Below are positions 1 through 7,806 of a DNA stretch of 18,885 bases, piece by piece. The position numbers were made by a program, and so were the translations under genes. The stretch is from Thermoplasmata archaeon (lineage in GTDB: Archaea > Thermoplasmatota > Thermoplasmata > Thermoplasmatales > Thermoplasmataceae): the NCBI GenBank assembly GCA_021792045.1, contig JAJYVJ010000020.1:1-18885 (forward strand), read 5' to 3'. Each line of letters starts with the position of its first letter. The first letter of the stretch is position 1. The notes beneath the pieces were generated by a model. It searched no databases. It saw nothing but the letters and a program-made list of their open reading frames with translations, and was not told the DNA's origin.

Positions 1-99
1 CTCTTCAAATCGTTGAGAGCAGGCAATAAGCTAGCGCGATATTATAGCGAAGGGACTCAGTGGAACTGTTCAATAAGCTTCCGAGATTTTATAATTTGA
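1..99 (+). CDS. Possible C-terminal end of an upstream gene (partial)
   Basis: Frame 1 is open from the left edge to a TGA at 97-99, giving 32 codons that end in FRDFII. No start is visible, so the gene would begin outside the window. The peptide (includes RAGNKLARYYSEG) is not recognised. An open stretch this short can arise by chance, so this is only a candidate. The only other hint is that the next gene on this strand has its own promoter-like TATA inside the end of this frame. Confidence 0.25.
   Translation, partial: LFKSLRAGNKLARYYSEGTQWNCSISFRDFII
88..95 (+). promoter_or_regulatory. TATA-like box for the 121-327 gene
   Basis: TTTATAAT lies 26-33 bp upstream of the ATG at 121. That is the spacing expected for a leaderless archaeal transcript. 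Confidence 0.4.
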
Positions 100-120
100 G
101 ATAAATAGTACAGATCACCA

Positions 121-327
121 ATGCAATCCCAGCTGGGATCAACTCAAAAATGGTACTTCAAGAAAAGAGAAGATGTGGATTCAGAACTGAGGAACAGCAA
201 AAGAAGGCGATATGGTTTACATGCCATAATGCAAATCGTTTTCCCGGACCCACATGAAAATTCGGTGACTTCCTACATTAGAATTTCCAACAAATATATT
301 GAGGTCAAAACATATAATTTAAAATGA
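121..327 (+). CDS. Small hypothetical protein, 68 aa
   Basis: A 68-codon frame starts at ATG 121 and ends at 327. The in-frame codon four triplets upstream is a stop, so it cannot extend further left. It is basic in the first half (KKRED, NSKRRRYG) and has an alternating, strand-like second half (SYIRISNKYIEVK). No signal peptide, membrane segment or known motif is visible. Support comes from the TATA-like box at leaderless spacing and from being on the same strand as the next gene, 24 bp away. It is not recognised and could be a remnant of a larger gene or a chance frame. Confidence 0.35.
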   Translation: MQSQLGSTQKWYFKKREDVDSELRNSKRRRYGLHAIMQIVFPDPHENSVTSYIRISNKYIEVKTYNLK

Positions 328-351
328 CGAGAAATATTTAAGTCTACTATT

Positions 352-1383
352 TTGTTTATTATATATGATAATTTAATATTATCCGGAAATATTGGCTTGC
401 CAATATGGAGTACAGAGGTTCTTGAAAATTACGCAATCATAAGACTAAAGAATAGATTTCCAAAGAGCCTTAATTTACCAAGTTTTAGCTTTAATTTGGA
501 GAGCAAGTTCTTTTTTTCTATTTTAAAAGATGGCCAACTTTATATGTACAGAAACCTCGGCAAGAGCCTCTCTGAAATTGAAAGTTTTAATCTGAAAAGA
601 ACAAAAGAATTCCAAGATTATGAAATGAACATTGTACAGAACTCTGTACTGCAGATAAGTGTTAAAGATGATGCGTTTGTCTTCTTCAATCGTATGAACT
701 CTTTGAAAGGCTGCCGAGTTAATCCCAATATCCTTTCTAATTCACAGGATGCATATATTCAGACAGATTTTTCTGATGAAGCCAGAGAGCGGGTCTCAAA
801 ATTATTACTGGATTTAATGAGTTCAAACAAAACCGGGGTGGAAATAATTGCATTCGGAAAACATTCTGGTGGAATTCCGTATTTGTTAAAACTCTTTAGA
901 GATTTTGGAGGTAAATTAAGTGATTTCTTTCTTATCAAAACCGAATGGCACTTGAATATAATATCCAGGGAAAAAGAAAACAGCGGTGTATTTTTGAATG
1001 AGGGAAAATTCGTTCCAAAGTACTTTACAAATACTGATAAGGATATTCTTATCTTTAAACTTGAAACACCGAACTACAAGGAAAGCCATTCATTGAAAGT
1101 ATTTTCAGAAGGGACAAATATTGTTGAAATGGAGGCAAACACTACATTCTTCACAGATTTTTACAGAGAGGTTATAGAGACCTATTATGGTACCATCTTC
1201 TTCGAGGCAGAAATATATGGTAATGTAATGACGTCTTATTACATAATAGATGAAAACCTGTCATCAGCTTTCCTATCAGGATTGCGGAGACATTGGAGTA
1301 TACCCAAGCGTAAAGATCATCATAATGTACTGGTAACAGCAATGAATTTAACTAATCTGAAAGTTCGTGAAGATCAAGATTAG
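352..1383 (+). CDS. Hypothetical protein, 343 aa, TTG start
   Basis: A long frame of 343 codons opens at TTG 352. Another start could be internal, because the first ATG codons fall well inside. An AT-rich TATA-like stretch (AAATATTTAAG, about 332-342) sits just upstream. The product is mixed alpha/beta with no membrane segments and no motif I can assign. Its last residues contain VLVTAMNLTNL. A very similar stretch, VLVTAMSLSDI, occurs in the gene fragment at 4042-4209, where the protein continues about 40 residues further. The two therefore seem to be members of one family, and this copy may be shortened at its C-terminus. Function is unknown; a regulatory role is possible but nothing in the sequence proves it. 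Confidence 0.65.
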   Translation: MFIIYDNLILSGNIGLPIWSTEVLENYAIIRLKNRFPKSLNLPSFSFNLESKFFFSILKDGQLYMYRNLGKSLSEIESFNLKRTKEFQDYEMNIVQNSVLQISVKDDAFVFFNRMNSLKGCRVNPNILSNSQDAYIQTDFSDEARERVSKLLLDLMSSNKTGVEIIAFGKHSGGIPYLLKLFRDFGGKLSDFFLIKTEWHLNIISREKENSGVFLNEGKFVPKYFTNTDKDILIFKLETPNYKESHSLKVFSEGTNIVEMEANTTFFTDFYREVIETYYGTIFFEAEIYGNVMTSYYIIDENLSSAFLSGLRRHWSIPKRKDHHNVLVTAMNLTNLKVREDQD

Positions 1384-1485
1384 TCAATCAATATGAGAAA
1401 TTGTTGTTCAACCAACCCTGAAATTAAATCCTGGATCTCTTTTGCAAATTATGCTCCGGTCGGGATTGGTATCAGGCGGTTCATA

Positions 1486-1671
1486 TTACTCCAATCCTAA
1501 CGGATCAGGGTATATAAAGAAAAATTTTATCGGAGTAAATATATATTTCTGAAAGGCAGATCGAATGATCTCTGATCTTTTTTCCATGCCATCCATGATC
1601 CATTCCAGGAGAATGAACTCATCCATTCTGCATACATTCAGTTCTCCATCACCCTCATGGTATAATTTCAC
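1486..1671 (-). CDS. Small ribbon-helix-helix (CopG-like) regulator, 61 aa
   Basis: The frame begins at GTG 1671; an in-frame stop sits two codons upstream. Residues 9-15 (GELNVCR) can form the DNA-contacting beta strand. Residues 17-29 can form the first helix, and the segment KRSEIIRSAFQKYI (31-44) matches the second helix of CopG/Arc-type proteins, which typically reads RSExIRxAxxxYL. That pattern is the reason for the call. The last 15 residues (PIKF to GLE) are an extra tail. Such proteins bind DNA as dimers and often repress their own promoter. A perfect 9-bp inverted repeat lies about 70 bp upstream (1741-1767). The gene is short, so the call rests on the helix pattern alone. Confidence 0.5.
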   Translation of the reverse strand: MKLYHEGDGELNVCRMDEFILLEWIMDGMEKRSEIIRSAFQKYIFTPIKFFFIYPDPLGLE

Positions 1672-1740
1672 CTTTTAAGATTTCCATCAGCCTTAAATCG
1701 CTTTTTATCAATTCCTGTGACTATTCTTAGGATATTTAAC

Positions 1741-1767
1741 TAACAGTTATAAGAAGTCTAACTGTTA
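1741..1767. promoter_or_regulatory. Perfect 9-bp inverted repeat, candidate operator
   Basis: TAACAGTTA (1741-1749) and its exact reverse complement TAACTGTTA (1759-1767) are separated by 9 bp. A further TTGTTAA half-site lies at 1780-1786. On the minus strand this sits directly upstream of a TATA-like GTTAAATATC (1731-1740) that could serve the RHH gene at 1671. The arrangement fits an operator bound by a dimeric repressor. Without a T-tract after it, a terminator reading is less likely. Confidence 0.4.
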
Positions 1768-1834
1768 ACAAAAAGTGCATTGTTAAAAAGATAAGGCTTG
1801 TTGAATAGGTTCCCTCTATTTTTCGAATTGTGGG

Positions 1835-2137
1835 TTAATACCTATTGGGCTTAAATTTTGCATAAAGGCCACTTAAAAAAATAATTATTACAACGGCATA
1901 TAACAAATCCTTTGTTGTTGTTATAACATCCCCCTGATACTTCAGAGGAAAGTATGACGCAAAGGTGTATGCAATATAATTAACGTAATAATAGAATTCG
2001 TATTTGATATATGCCAACGTCAGTATTTGCTGAAAACTTTCACTGCCAATATTAGTTATGTAGCCATAGTAACTAAACGCCGCGATTATAACGTATAAGA
2101 TTACAATTGCCACGAACCAACTTATGTATTTATTCAA
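1835..2137 (-). CDS. Small membrane protein, 100 aa
   Basis: The frame starts at TTG 2137; a TAA three codons upstream excludes extension and there is no later Met. The protein has a hydrophobic helix at residues 7-25 (WFVAIVILYVIIAAF) and another at 75-93 (DLLYAVVIIIFLSGLY). Between them lies a strongly aromatic stretch (YEFYYYVNYIAY) that may lie in or on the membrane. The tail is basic. The topology is that of a two- or three-pass membrane protein, and no enzymatic motif is visible. It sits beside a GmrSD-like nuclease gene transcribed the other way. A role as a small membrane effector can be imagined but not supported. Confidence 0.5.
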   Translation of the reverse strand: MNKYISWFVAIVILYVIIAAFSYYGYITNIGSESFQQILTLAYIKYEFYYYVNYIAYTFASYFPLKYQGDVITTTKDLLYAVVIIIFLSGLYAKFKPNRY

Positions 2138-2192
2138 TAAGGATTATAGAATTGCAAGCTTAATAACTTTTCTTAACACTATACAAACAGCC

Positions 2193-2200
2193 AAATATTA
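2193..2200 (+). promoter_or_regulatory. TATA-like box for the GmrSD-like gene
   Basis: AAATATTA, followed by further ATTAATATTA repeats, is 27-34 bp upstream of ATG 2227. No Shine-Dalgarno sequence precedes the ATG. This suggests a leaderless or nearly leaderless transcript. Confidence 0.45.
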
Positions 2201-2226
2201 ATATTATTAATATTACATTAACTTAA

Positions 2227-3909
2227 ATGGTTGGCAGAGAAAGCTTCAAACCTGAACACATGACTGTGCGTGAGCTGTTATCCAACAGTTATAACTTTTA
2301 CACAATTCCTGAATATCAGAGACCATTCAAATGGACCAGACAAAATATTGAGAAACTTATTCAGGATATAAAGGAATCTATGGATACTGGAGAATACTTC
2401 ATTGGTAGTATTATACTAGTAAAGAAACCAGATGGTTTTGACGTTATAGATGGTCAGCAAAGGTTAACAACCCTTACCTTAATCCTTTCGGCATTCTATC
2501 AAAAATATAAGACCAATGAGCTAAAGAAATGCCTCGTGGACGATGATCAAAATAAATTTAGAATAAAGGTTGCTCCTCGCGTCGACCAAAGAAATGAATT
2601 TCAAGAGGGTTTCCTTAGGGCCATCGTAGATGGAAAAGAACCTGATCCAGACAGACACAACAAATTCTCATATTCTTATTATTTAACAAAAGAATTGCTT
2701 TCCGAGAACGATTTGTACGACAATAAAGATGTAGCCAAAGATTTCTATAATTATCTTCTTGACAGTGTAAGCCTAATAAGAATTTACACTGAAACAGAGG
2801 GGTTCGCTGTAAAACTCTTTTACGTGATGAATACAACAGGCACAAGTTTATCGAACGATGAGGTTATAAAAGTCATTCTATACGATAAGCTCAATGACAA
2901 AGATAGAGAAACATTCATGGGTTCGTGGAGGGCAATTGAAAATGACCAAAAACAACTTAGTAATCTTTGGGGAACATTGGATAAGCTTGAGAGAATTTTT
3001 ACACTTTACTCGTACTATTACCTGGGCGAAAAGCCTAGAACTATTGTATATGACACTTATGCAAAGATGATAACAAAGGGCGAGAATCCCCTTGTAATCA
3101 TAAACAAAGTGAAACAATTTACAGATAGCCTTATTGAGTTGCACAGGGAGCACTCAAAAGGAGACAGATATATAAGAGACGACAGAGTGCTCTACCCATT
3201 TTATTATTTATATGATTCTGTTTATTGGCAGTTAATTCTAGCTACAGCTATTAATGTTAATTATAGCAATGTTTCTGACTTAGCTCAGGAGCTTTTAAGG
3301 CTTTACTATTTAAACTGGATTTCAGGGCATAACTCAGCTAACATAAAGGATAGCTCCATAAAGGTTCTAAAACTCGTAAAGGATAATGAACTACTTTCTA
3401 AGATAATAAGCCTAGCTGAAGAGAAAATTAGAAACGAAGATCTTGAAAGACAGGCCTTTGAGAATCTGAATAAAGATGTTTATGTTGATAAGCCGAAAAA
3501 CTGGTTGCGTGCCGTCTTATGCCTTATTGAGTACGATCTGTATGATGATTCAGGCGCGGCTTATATTGAAAAATTTGGCATAGATTCGCCCTCTATTGAT
3601 CATATACTTCCTAAGGATTGGAGATCAGTTCACTATTGGACTGAACAATGGAACGAAAGCGATGCAAATCAATTTATATATAAGCTCGGAAATATGACAC
3701 TTATCTCTTTACCTAAAAATGAAAAAATTAGAAATCTTGACTTTATCTCAAAGAAAGGGCATTATTCAGGAACTATAGGCGATTCACGAGCTACTAGGTA
3801 TAAAATAAACGATTCTATAACCAGACTTCAAAATTGGAATCGAGAGGGGCTTCAGAAAAGACAAGAGTGGATGGTAGACCGTTTAAAGAATATTCTAAAA
3901 TCCCCTTAA
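2227..3909 (+). CDS. GmrSD-like DUF262/DUF1524 nuclease protein
   Basis: The 560-aa product has the two-domain layout of GmrSD-family proteins. The N-terminal DUF262 domain shows IPEYQRPFKW (27-36) and the hallmark DGQQRLTTL (75-83), which belongs to a ParB-like nucleotide-binding fold. A helical middle follows. The C-terminal DUF1524 HNH-type nuclease motif is visible as SIDHILP with His459, then GNMTL with Asn489 and KNEK with Asn498. All key positions appear intact. Known relatives cut modified (for example glucosylated) or otherwise invading DNA, using NTP binding or hydrolysis in the N-domain (GmrSD, BrxU, SspE). It is a single gene with its own promoter, a few hundred bp upstream of a type I R-M locus. 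Which DNA modification it senses, or whether it depends on one, cannot be read from the sequence. Confidence 0.9.
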   Translation: MVGRESFKPEHMTVRELLSNSYNFYTIPEYQRPFKWTRQNIEKLIQDIKESMDTGEYFIGSIILVKKPDGFDVIDGQQRLTTLTLILSAFYQKYKTNELKKCLVDDDQNKFRIKVAPRVDQRNEFQEGFLRAIVDGKEPDPDRHNKFSYSYYLTKELLSENDLYDNKDVAKDFYNYLLDSVSLIRIYTETEGFAVKLFYVMNTTGTSLSNDEVIKVILYDKLNDKDRETFMGSWRAIENDQKQLSNLWGTLDKLERIFTLYSYYYLGEKPRTIVYDTYAKMITKGENPLVIINKVKQFTDSLIELHREHSKGDRYIRDDRVLYPFYYLYDSVYWQLILATAINVNYSNVSDLAQELLRLYYLNWISGHNSANIKDSSIKVLKLVKDNELLSKIISLAEEKIRNEDLERQAFENLNKDVYVDKPKNWLRAVLCLIEYDLYDDSGAAYIEKFGIDSPSIDHILPKDWRSVHYWTEQWNESDANQFIYKLGNMTLISLPKNEKIRNLDFISKKGHYSGTIGDSRATRYKINDSITRLQNWNREGLQKRQEWMVDRLKNILKSP

Positions 3910-3935
3910 CTTAATTATTTAGTACTAAGTGAAAC

Positions 3936-4040
3936 TTATTCAATCTTCCTAACCACAATTTCCCCATTAACTTCATAAAACCCAATATGTTCTGATCCAG
4001 TGGCATTTAACTTCTCTGCTATATCTTTCGGAAGGGTTAT
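3936..4040 (-). pseudogene. AbrB/SpoVT-type DNA-binding gene remnant
   Basis: Reading leftward from 4040, the frame gives ITLPKDIAEKLNAT and then, after a short gap, GFYEVNGEIVVRKIE, closed by TAA at 3936-3938. This is the standard AbrB/SpoVT (swapped-hairpin) pattern, in which (R)ITLPKxIxxxLG precedes a beta strand and a VxxxGxIVVRK end. The N-terminal beta strand and start codon are missing. The codon directly before the Ile is TGA (4041-4043), exactly where the neighbouring plus-strand fragment begins. It is therefore a truncated antitoxin- or regulator-type gene, not a working one, unless the true start was lost only by a local rearrangement. Confidence 0.6.
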
Positions 4041-4041
4041 T

Positions 4042-4209
4042 CATAAAGATGAACCACGTTTTGATGTCTTAGTTACAGCTATGAGTTTGTCTGACATTTG
4101 GAGGATAAAGTCTATGGGCTCATTGCTTAGCGAAATTGCAGCAATGAAGAAAATACATTACAGAGTGGCCGAGCGGAATAAGAAATGGCCTCTCGGATTC
4201 ATCAAGTGA
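4042..4209 (+). pseudogene. C-terminal gene fragment related to the 352-1383 protein
   Basis: The frame reads HKDEPRFDVLVTAMSLSDIW and continues about 35 residues to KWPLGFIK before a stop at 4207-4209. The VLVTAM(S/N)L(S/T)(D/N) segment matches the last residues of the protein encoded at 352-1383, also preceded there by a Lys-Asp. The upstream part of the frame (4000-4041) is only the antisense of the AbrB remnant, so the ATG at 4000 is not a meaningful start. I read this as the surviving 3' end of a second family member, cut off by the same event that truncated the AbrB-type gene. Confidence 0.5.
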
Positions 4210-4445
4210 TATTATAACTGCAGGGTTCAGATTACAAACATGTTCAGGAAAAGGTATCCGTGATCTTACATATATTTTCTTAGCAATACGTAAAACCTTG
4301 CAAAATGTCATGGAAAACATTTATTATTTTTTCACTACATCCAATTGATTCTGCATATATTCACATCCCAAATCTCAATTGCCCTGGATTTGTTCAACCT
4401 AACAGCAGATCTAGTTCACTATCGATTTTGTGCCAGATAATCGAT

Positions 4446-4457
4446 AATCATAAATTG
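4446..4457 (+). promoter_or_regulatory. TATA-like element upstream of hsdM
   Basis: AATCATAAATTG lies 21-32 bp upstream of ATG 4478. This would put transcription start at or very near the start codon. No ribosome binding site precedes the ATG. Confidence 0.35.
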
Positions 4458-4477
4458 TTTTCATCTCTATACGTCAT

Positions 4478-6490
4478 ATGAATGGTAATTTCAGTTCTGT
4501 TACAAATTTCATATGGAACGTTGCCGAATTACTTAGAGACGTATACAAAAGAAAAGACTATCCTGATGTAATATTGCCATTTACAGTTCTGAGGAGACTT
4601 GACTGTGTACTATCAGAATCAAAGGAAGAGGTGCTCACAACATACCAGAAATACTTAGGTATACTTGAAGATCCTTCCGCAGTTCTCATGAAAGCCTCCG
4701 GGCACAATTTCTATAACATTTCAAAATTCGATTTTAGTAAACTGCTCTCTGATCCAGCAAATATAAAGCAGAATTTCTTCGATTATCTCAATGGTTTTTC
4801 AGCGAATCTGACGGATGTAATGGAAAGATTCAAGATCAGGGATCGCATCTACTATCTGGCAGAGAAGGATCTCCTTTACAAAGTAGTCCAGAAATTCTCT
4901 GAAATTGATTTAGGGACTTCCACCATATCAAATCACGATATGGGGTACATCTTTGAAGAGCTCATCAGGAAGTTCAATGAGGCCAACAATGAAGAGGCAG
5001 GAGAGCACTTCACGCCAAGGGAAATAATCAGGTTGATGGTAGAAATTCTGATGTCCAAGGATCGGAAGAGACTGGAGGAACCTGGCATAATAACGACAGT
5101 GTATGATCCTGCCTGTGGAACAGGGGGAATGCTTACCGTGGCAAAGGATCATGTCATTTCAGAAATGAATGACAAGTCACAAATTGAACTCTTCGGCCAG
5201 GAGATCAACGATGAAACATATGCAGTTTGCAAATCAGACATGATAATAAAGGGAGAGAATCCTGATAATATAAAACCAAATTCAAGCTTTTCACATGATG
5301 GTTTTCCAGACATGAAATTTGATTACATCCTTTCAAACCCTCCCTTCGGAAAGGACTGGAATCAGGACAAGGGATTTATTGAGGAGGAATATGAGAGAGG
5401 TTTCTCAGGAAGATTCGGAGCAGGTTTACCAAGAATAGATGATGGCCAGTTTTTATTCCTGCAGCATATGATATCAAAAATGCATCCTCCAGAAACAGAA
5501 ACAAAGACGAGGATTGCAATAGTGTTCAATGGCTCACCTCTTTTCACAGGAGATGCAGGGTCAGGAGAATCAGAAATAAGAAGATGGATCATCGAAAATG
5601 ACTGGCTTGAAGCCATAATAGCATTGCCGGATCAGCTCTTCTACAACACAAACATCAACACTTATCTGTGGATTTTATCCAGTGTTAAGGAACAAGACAG
5701 GAAAGGAAGGGTCTTACTCATAGATGCAAGAGATATGAGCGATGATATGAAAAAGAGCCTTGGCCAGAAGAGGAAAGAGATATCTGATGAGCAGATAGAG
5801 GAGATCAGGAATCTTTACATCAGTGCCAGGGATGGAGAAAAAGTCAAGATATTTGACAATGAGGATTTCGGCTATAGAAAGATAACCATTGACAGACCAT
5901 TAAGAATGAAATTCGTCATAAGCGAAGAGGGAATCTCAAAAGTTTCCTCAGATAAGGCATTTGACAAAGCAATGAACGGGAAGCAGAAGAAACTTGATCA
6001 ACAATCACAGACCTCGGATATCATCGTGAATTTAATATCTCAGTTAAAGGGAATGGAATTCAGGACTAAAAGTGAATTTGAACAGAAAATATCATCTCTA
6101 TTTCTAAGCAACGGAATGAAACTTTCGGCAACACAGAAGAAGGCACTTGTGAAGATATTTGGAGTCCGTGACGAGAATGCTGAGATATCAACAGGATCTG
6201 ACGGAAAACCGGAAGCTGACACAGACCTAAGAGACTACGAAAATGTTCCGCTGAAGGAAGATATTAATGTATACTTCAATAGAGAGGTAAAACCCTTTGT
6301 ACCTGACGCATGGGTAAACGAAAGTGTCAGGGATATTAAGGACGGAAAAGTAGGAAAGGTAGGGTATGAAATCCCATTTAACAGGTATTTTTACAAATTT
6401 GTACCACCCAGGCCACTGGAGGAAATCGATGCAGACCTAAAGAAACTTGGAAATGAAATAATAGATCTTCTCAAAGAGGTCACAGAATGA
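4478..6490 (+). CDS. hsdM: Type I restriction-modification methyltransferase subunit HsdM
   Basis: HsdM transfers a methyl group from AdoMet to adenine N6 within the HsdM2S complex and is also part of the restriction complex. In this 670-aa protein the helical N-domain covers about residues 5-140. It is followed by GYIFEELIRKF and HFTPREI (177-183), the AdoMet-binding motif DPACGTGG (210-217) and the catalytic NPPF (287-290). All are intact. It is longer than the roughly 500-aa EcoKI type. Residues from about 500 form an extension whose later part (VPLKEDINVYF, then VGYEIPFNRYFYKF) I associate with a long HsdM subclass. The stop overlaps the hsdS start by 4 bp (ATGA), indicating translational coupling in one operon. 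Confidence 0.95.
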   Translation: MNGNFSSVTNFIWNVAELLRDVYKRKDYPDVILPFTVLRRLDCVLSESKEEVLTTYQKYLGILEDPSAVLMKASGHNFYNISKFDFSKLLSDPANIKQNFFDYLNGFSANLTDVMERFKIRDRIYYLAEKDLLYKVVQKFSEIDLGTSTISNHDMGYIFEELIRKFNEANNEEAGEHFTPREIIRLMVEILMSKDRKRLEEPGIITTVYDPACGTGGMLTVAKDHVISEMNDKSQIELFGQEINDETYAVCKSDMIIKGENPDNIKPNSSFSHDGFPDMKFDYILSNPPFGKDWNQDKGFIEEEYERGFSGRFGAGLPRIDDGQFLFLQHMISKMHPPETETKTRIAIVFNGSPLFTGDAGSGESEIRRWIIENDWLEAIIALPDQLFYNTNINTYLWILSSVKEQDRKGRVLLIDARDMSDDMKKSLGQKRKEISDEQIEEIRNLYISARDGEKVKIFDNEDFGYRKITIDRPLRMKFVISEEGISKVSSDKAFDKAMNGKQKKLDQQSQTSDIIVNLISQLKGMEFRTKSEFEQKISSLFLSNGMKLSATQKKALVKIFGVRDENAEISTGSDGKPEADTDLRDYENVPLKEDINVYFNREVKPFVPDAWVNESVRDIKDGKVGKVGYEIPFNRYFYKFVPPRPLEEIDADLKKLGNEIIDLLKEVTE

Positions 6491-7764
6491 AGTATCAAAG
6501 GTATCCAGCCTACAAGGACAGTGGTGTTGAGTGGATTGGGGAGATACCAGAGCACTGGAAACTGACAAAATTGAAAAGTGTGTGCCACTTCAATTATGGT
6601 GATTCTCTTCCCACAGAGGATAGACTTGAAGGGGAATTCCCTGTTTTCGGTTCCAATGGGATTATAGACTATAATAGTCTTGCAAACACTGGATCCCCAA
6701 CTATAATAATAGGAAGGAAGGGTTCTTACGGCAAACTATTTTATTCAAGTTTATCTGGTTTTGCAATAGATACTACTTTTTTCGTTAATGAAAAAACTTC
6801 AAAGGTAAATTTAAAATGGTTATATTACGTGCTTGGGATTCTTCACTTAGACATGTACTCCCTTGACACCGGAGTCCCGGGTCTATCAAGGGAAAATGCC
6901 TACGAAGAAATTATTGTCTTGCCAAGCAATGAGGAACAATTTTTAATATCGAATTTTCTAGATTCTAGAACAAACAGGATAGATATTTTAATTTCAAAAC
7001 AACACAATATGATCGAACTCCTCAAGGAAAAGCGCCAGGCAATCATAACCAATGCAGTCACCAAAGGTCTTGATCCGAACGTGCCAATGAAGGACAGTGG
7101 TGTTGAGTGGATTGGGGAGATACCGGAGCACTGGAATATTCAAAAATTGAAACGTATTTTCCAAGTCTTAAATGGCTCAACACCAAGGAGTGATAATCCA
7201 CTTTACTGGAATGGAAATATAATATGGGTGACCCCGGAAGACTTGAGTCTTACCGTAAGTCCTGTTATATGCAAAAGTTCAAGACAAATCACCGCGGAAG
7301 GCTATGACAGTTGCGGGACTAACCTTGTACCAAAAGGGAGTATAATAGTTTCCACAAGGGCACCAATAGGATATGTTAAGATTTCTGGAGTCGAATTATG
7401 CACAAACCAAGGATGCCGCTCATTGGTAAAGAAGACCGAGGCAAACGAAAACTACTTCTTCTATTACTTGTACTGCTTCGGGAGCGTTCTCAACTCACTT
7501 GGACGGGGTAGCACATTCGCCGAGTTAAGCAGTGAGAACCTTAAAATGTTTCAAATATCAATCCCTCCAATTGAGGAACAACTAACTATTACTCAGTTTC
7601 TTGCGTCTGAAACAAGTAAAATAGATGGTTTAATATCAAAACATTTGAAACTTATTGATCTTCTAAAAGAATACAAAACATCACTCATCACTCAAGCAGT
7701 TACGGGAAAAATAGATGTCAGGGGGTTTACTCTCCCAACCACCTCAAGCGATGCTAATCAGTGA
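6487..7764 (+). CDS. hsdS: Type I restriction-modification specificity subunit HsdS
   Basis: HsdS recognises the bipartite DNA target and holds two HsdM and two HsdR subunits. The 425-aa product shows two similar halves. Each opens with KDSGVEWIGEIPEHW (residues 10-24 and 202-216), runs through a target recognition domain, and ends in a helical spacer (LLKEKRQAIITNAVTKGLD near 180-198, LLKEYKTSLITQAVTGKID near the C-terminus). The recognition domains (roughly 25-150 and 220-360) are dissimilar, so an asymmetric bipartite target is expected; its sequence cannot be read from the protein. The starts of both halves are encoded by a nearly identical 47-bp DNA repeat. ATG 6487 overlaps the hsdM stop. 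Confidence 0.94.
   Translation: MKYQRYPAYKDSGVEWIGEIPEHWKLTKLKSVCHFNYGDSLPTEDRLEGEFPVFGSNGIIDYNSLANTGSPTIIIGRKGSYGKLFYSSLSGFAIDTTFFVNEKTSKVNLKWLYYVLGILHLDMYSLDTGVPGLSRENAYEEIIVLPSNEEQFLISNFLDSRTNRIDILISKQHNMIELLKEKRQAIITNAVTKGLDPNVPMKDSGVEWIGEIPEHWNIQKLKRIFQVLNGSTPRSDNPLYWNGNIIWVTPEDLSLTVSPVICKSSRQITAEGYDSCGTNLVPKGSIIVSTRAPIGYVKISGVELCTNQGCRSLVKKTEANENYFFYYLYCFGSVLNSLGRGSTFAELSSENLKMFQISIPPIEEQLTITQFLASETSKIDGLISKHLKLIDLLKEYKTSLITQAVTGKIDVRGFTLPTTSSDANQ
6514..6560 (+). repeat. Direct repeat copy 1 inside hsdS
   Basis: This 47-bp stretch recurs at 7090-7136 with a single mismatch (A versus G at 6549 and 7125). Both copies are in the same reading frame. They encode the opening of the first half of HsdS, and the repeat distance is 576 bp, exactly 192 codons. 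Confidence 0.9.
7090..7136 (+). repeat. Direct repeat copy 2 inside hsdS
   Basis: This is the second copy of the 47-bp repeat, 46 of 47 bases identical to 6514-6560. It encodes the opening of the second half of HsdS. The recognition-domain sequences after each copy are unrelated, so the DNA identity stands out from its surroundings. Confidence 0.9.
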
Positions 7765-7806
7765 GATAAGGTTATATTACTTACTCATATATTTTATTGA
7801 AATAAT

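Larger units (their letters stand above)
3910..4477. other. Gene-poor stretch with two gene remnants and the hsdM promoter
   Basis: No intact gene is seen in these 568 bp. The stretch holds a minus-strand AbrB-type remnant (3936-4040), a plus-strand C-terminal fragment (4042-4209), and about 240 bp of AT-rich sequence that ends in a TATA-like element before hsdM. A 66-codon minus frame at 4120-4320 overlaps the fragment and looks like a shadow. Confidence 0.6.

Noticed and set aside
1400..1500. Search for a tRNA or attachment site near the left genes
   Set aside because: Some GC-richer sequence (GGTCGGGATTGG) is present, but no T-arm, anticodon arm or acceptor pairing could be built. No tRNA was seen elsewhere in the window.
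4120..4320. 66-codon minus-strand frame
   Set aside because: It overlaps the better-supported plus-strand fragment 4042-4209, and its sequence shows no motif or promoter.
4421..4445. ATCGAT at 4421 and 4440 upstream of hsdM as an operator
   Set aside because: ATCGAT is itself a palindrome common in AT-rich DNA; two copies 19 bp apart are weak evidence.
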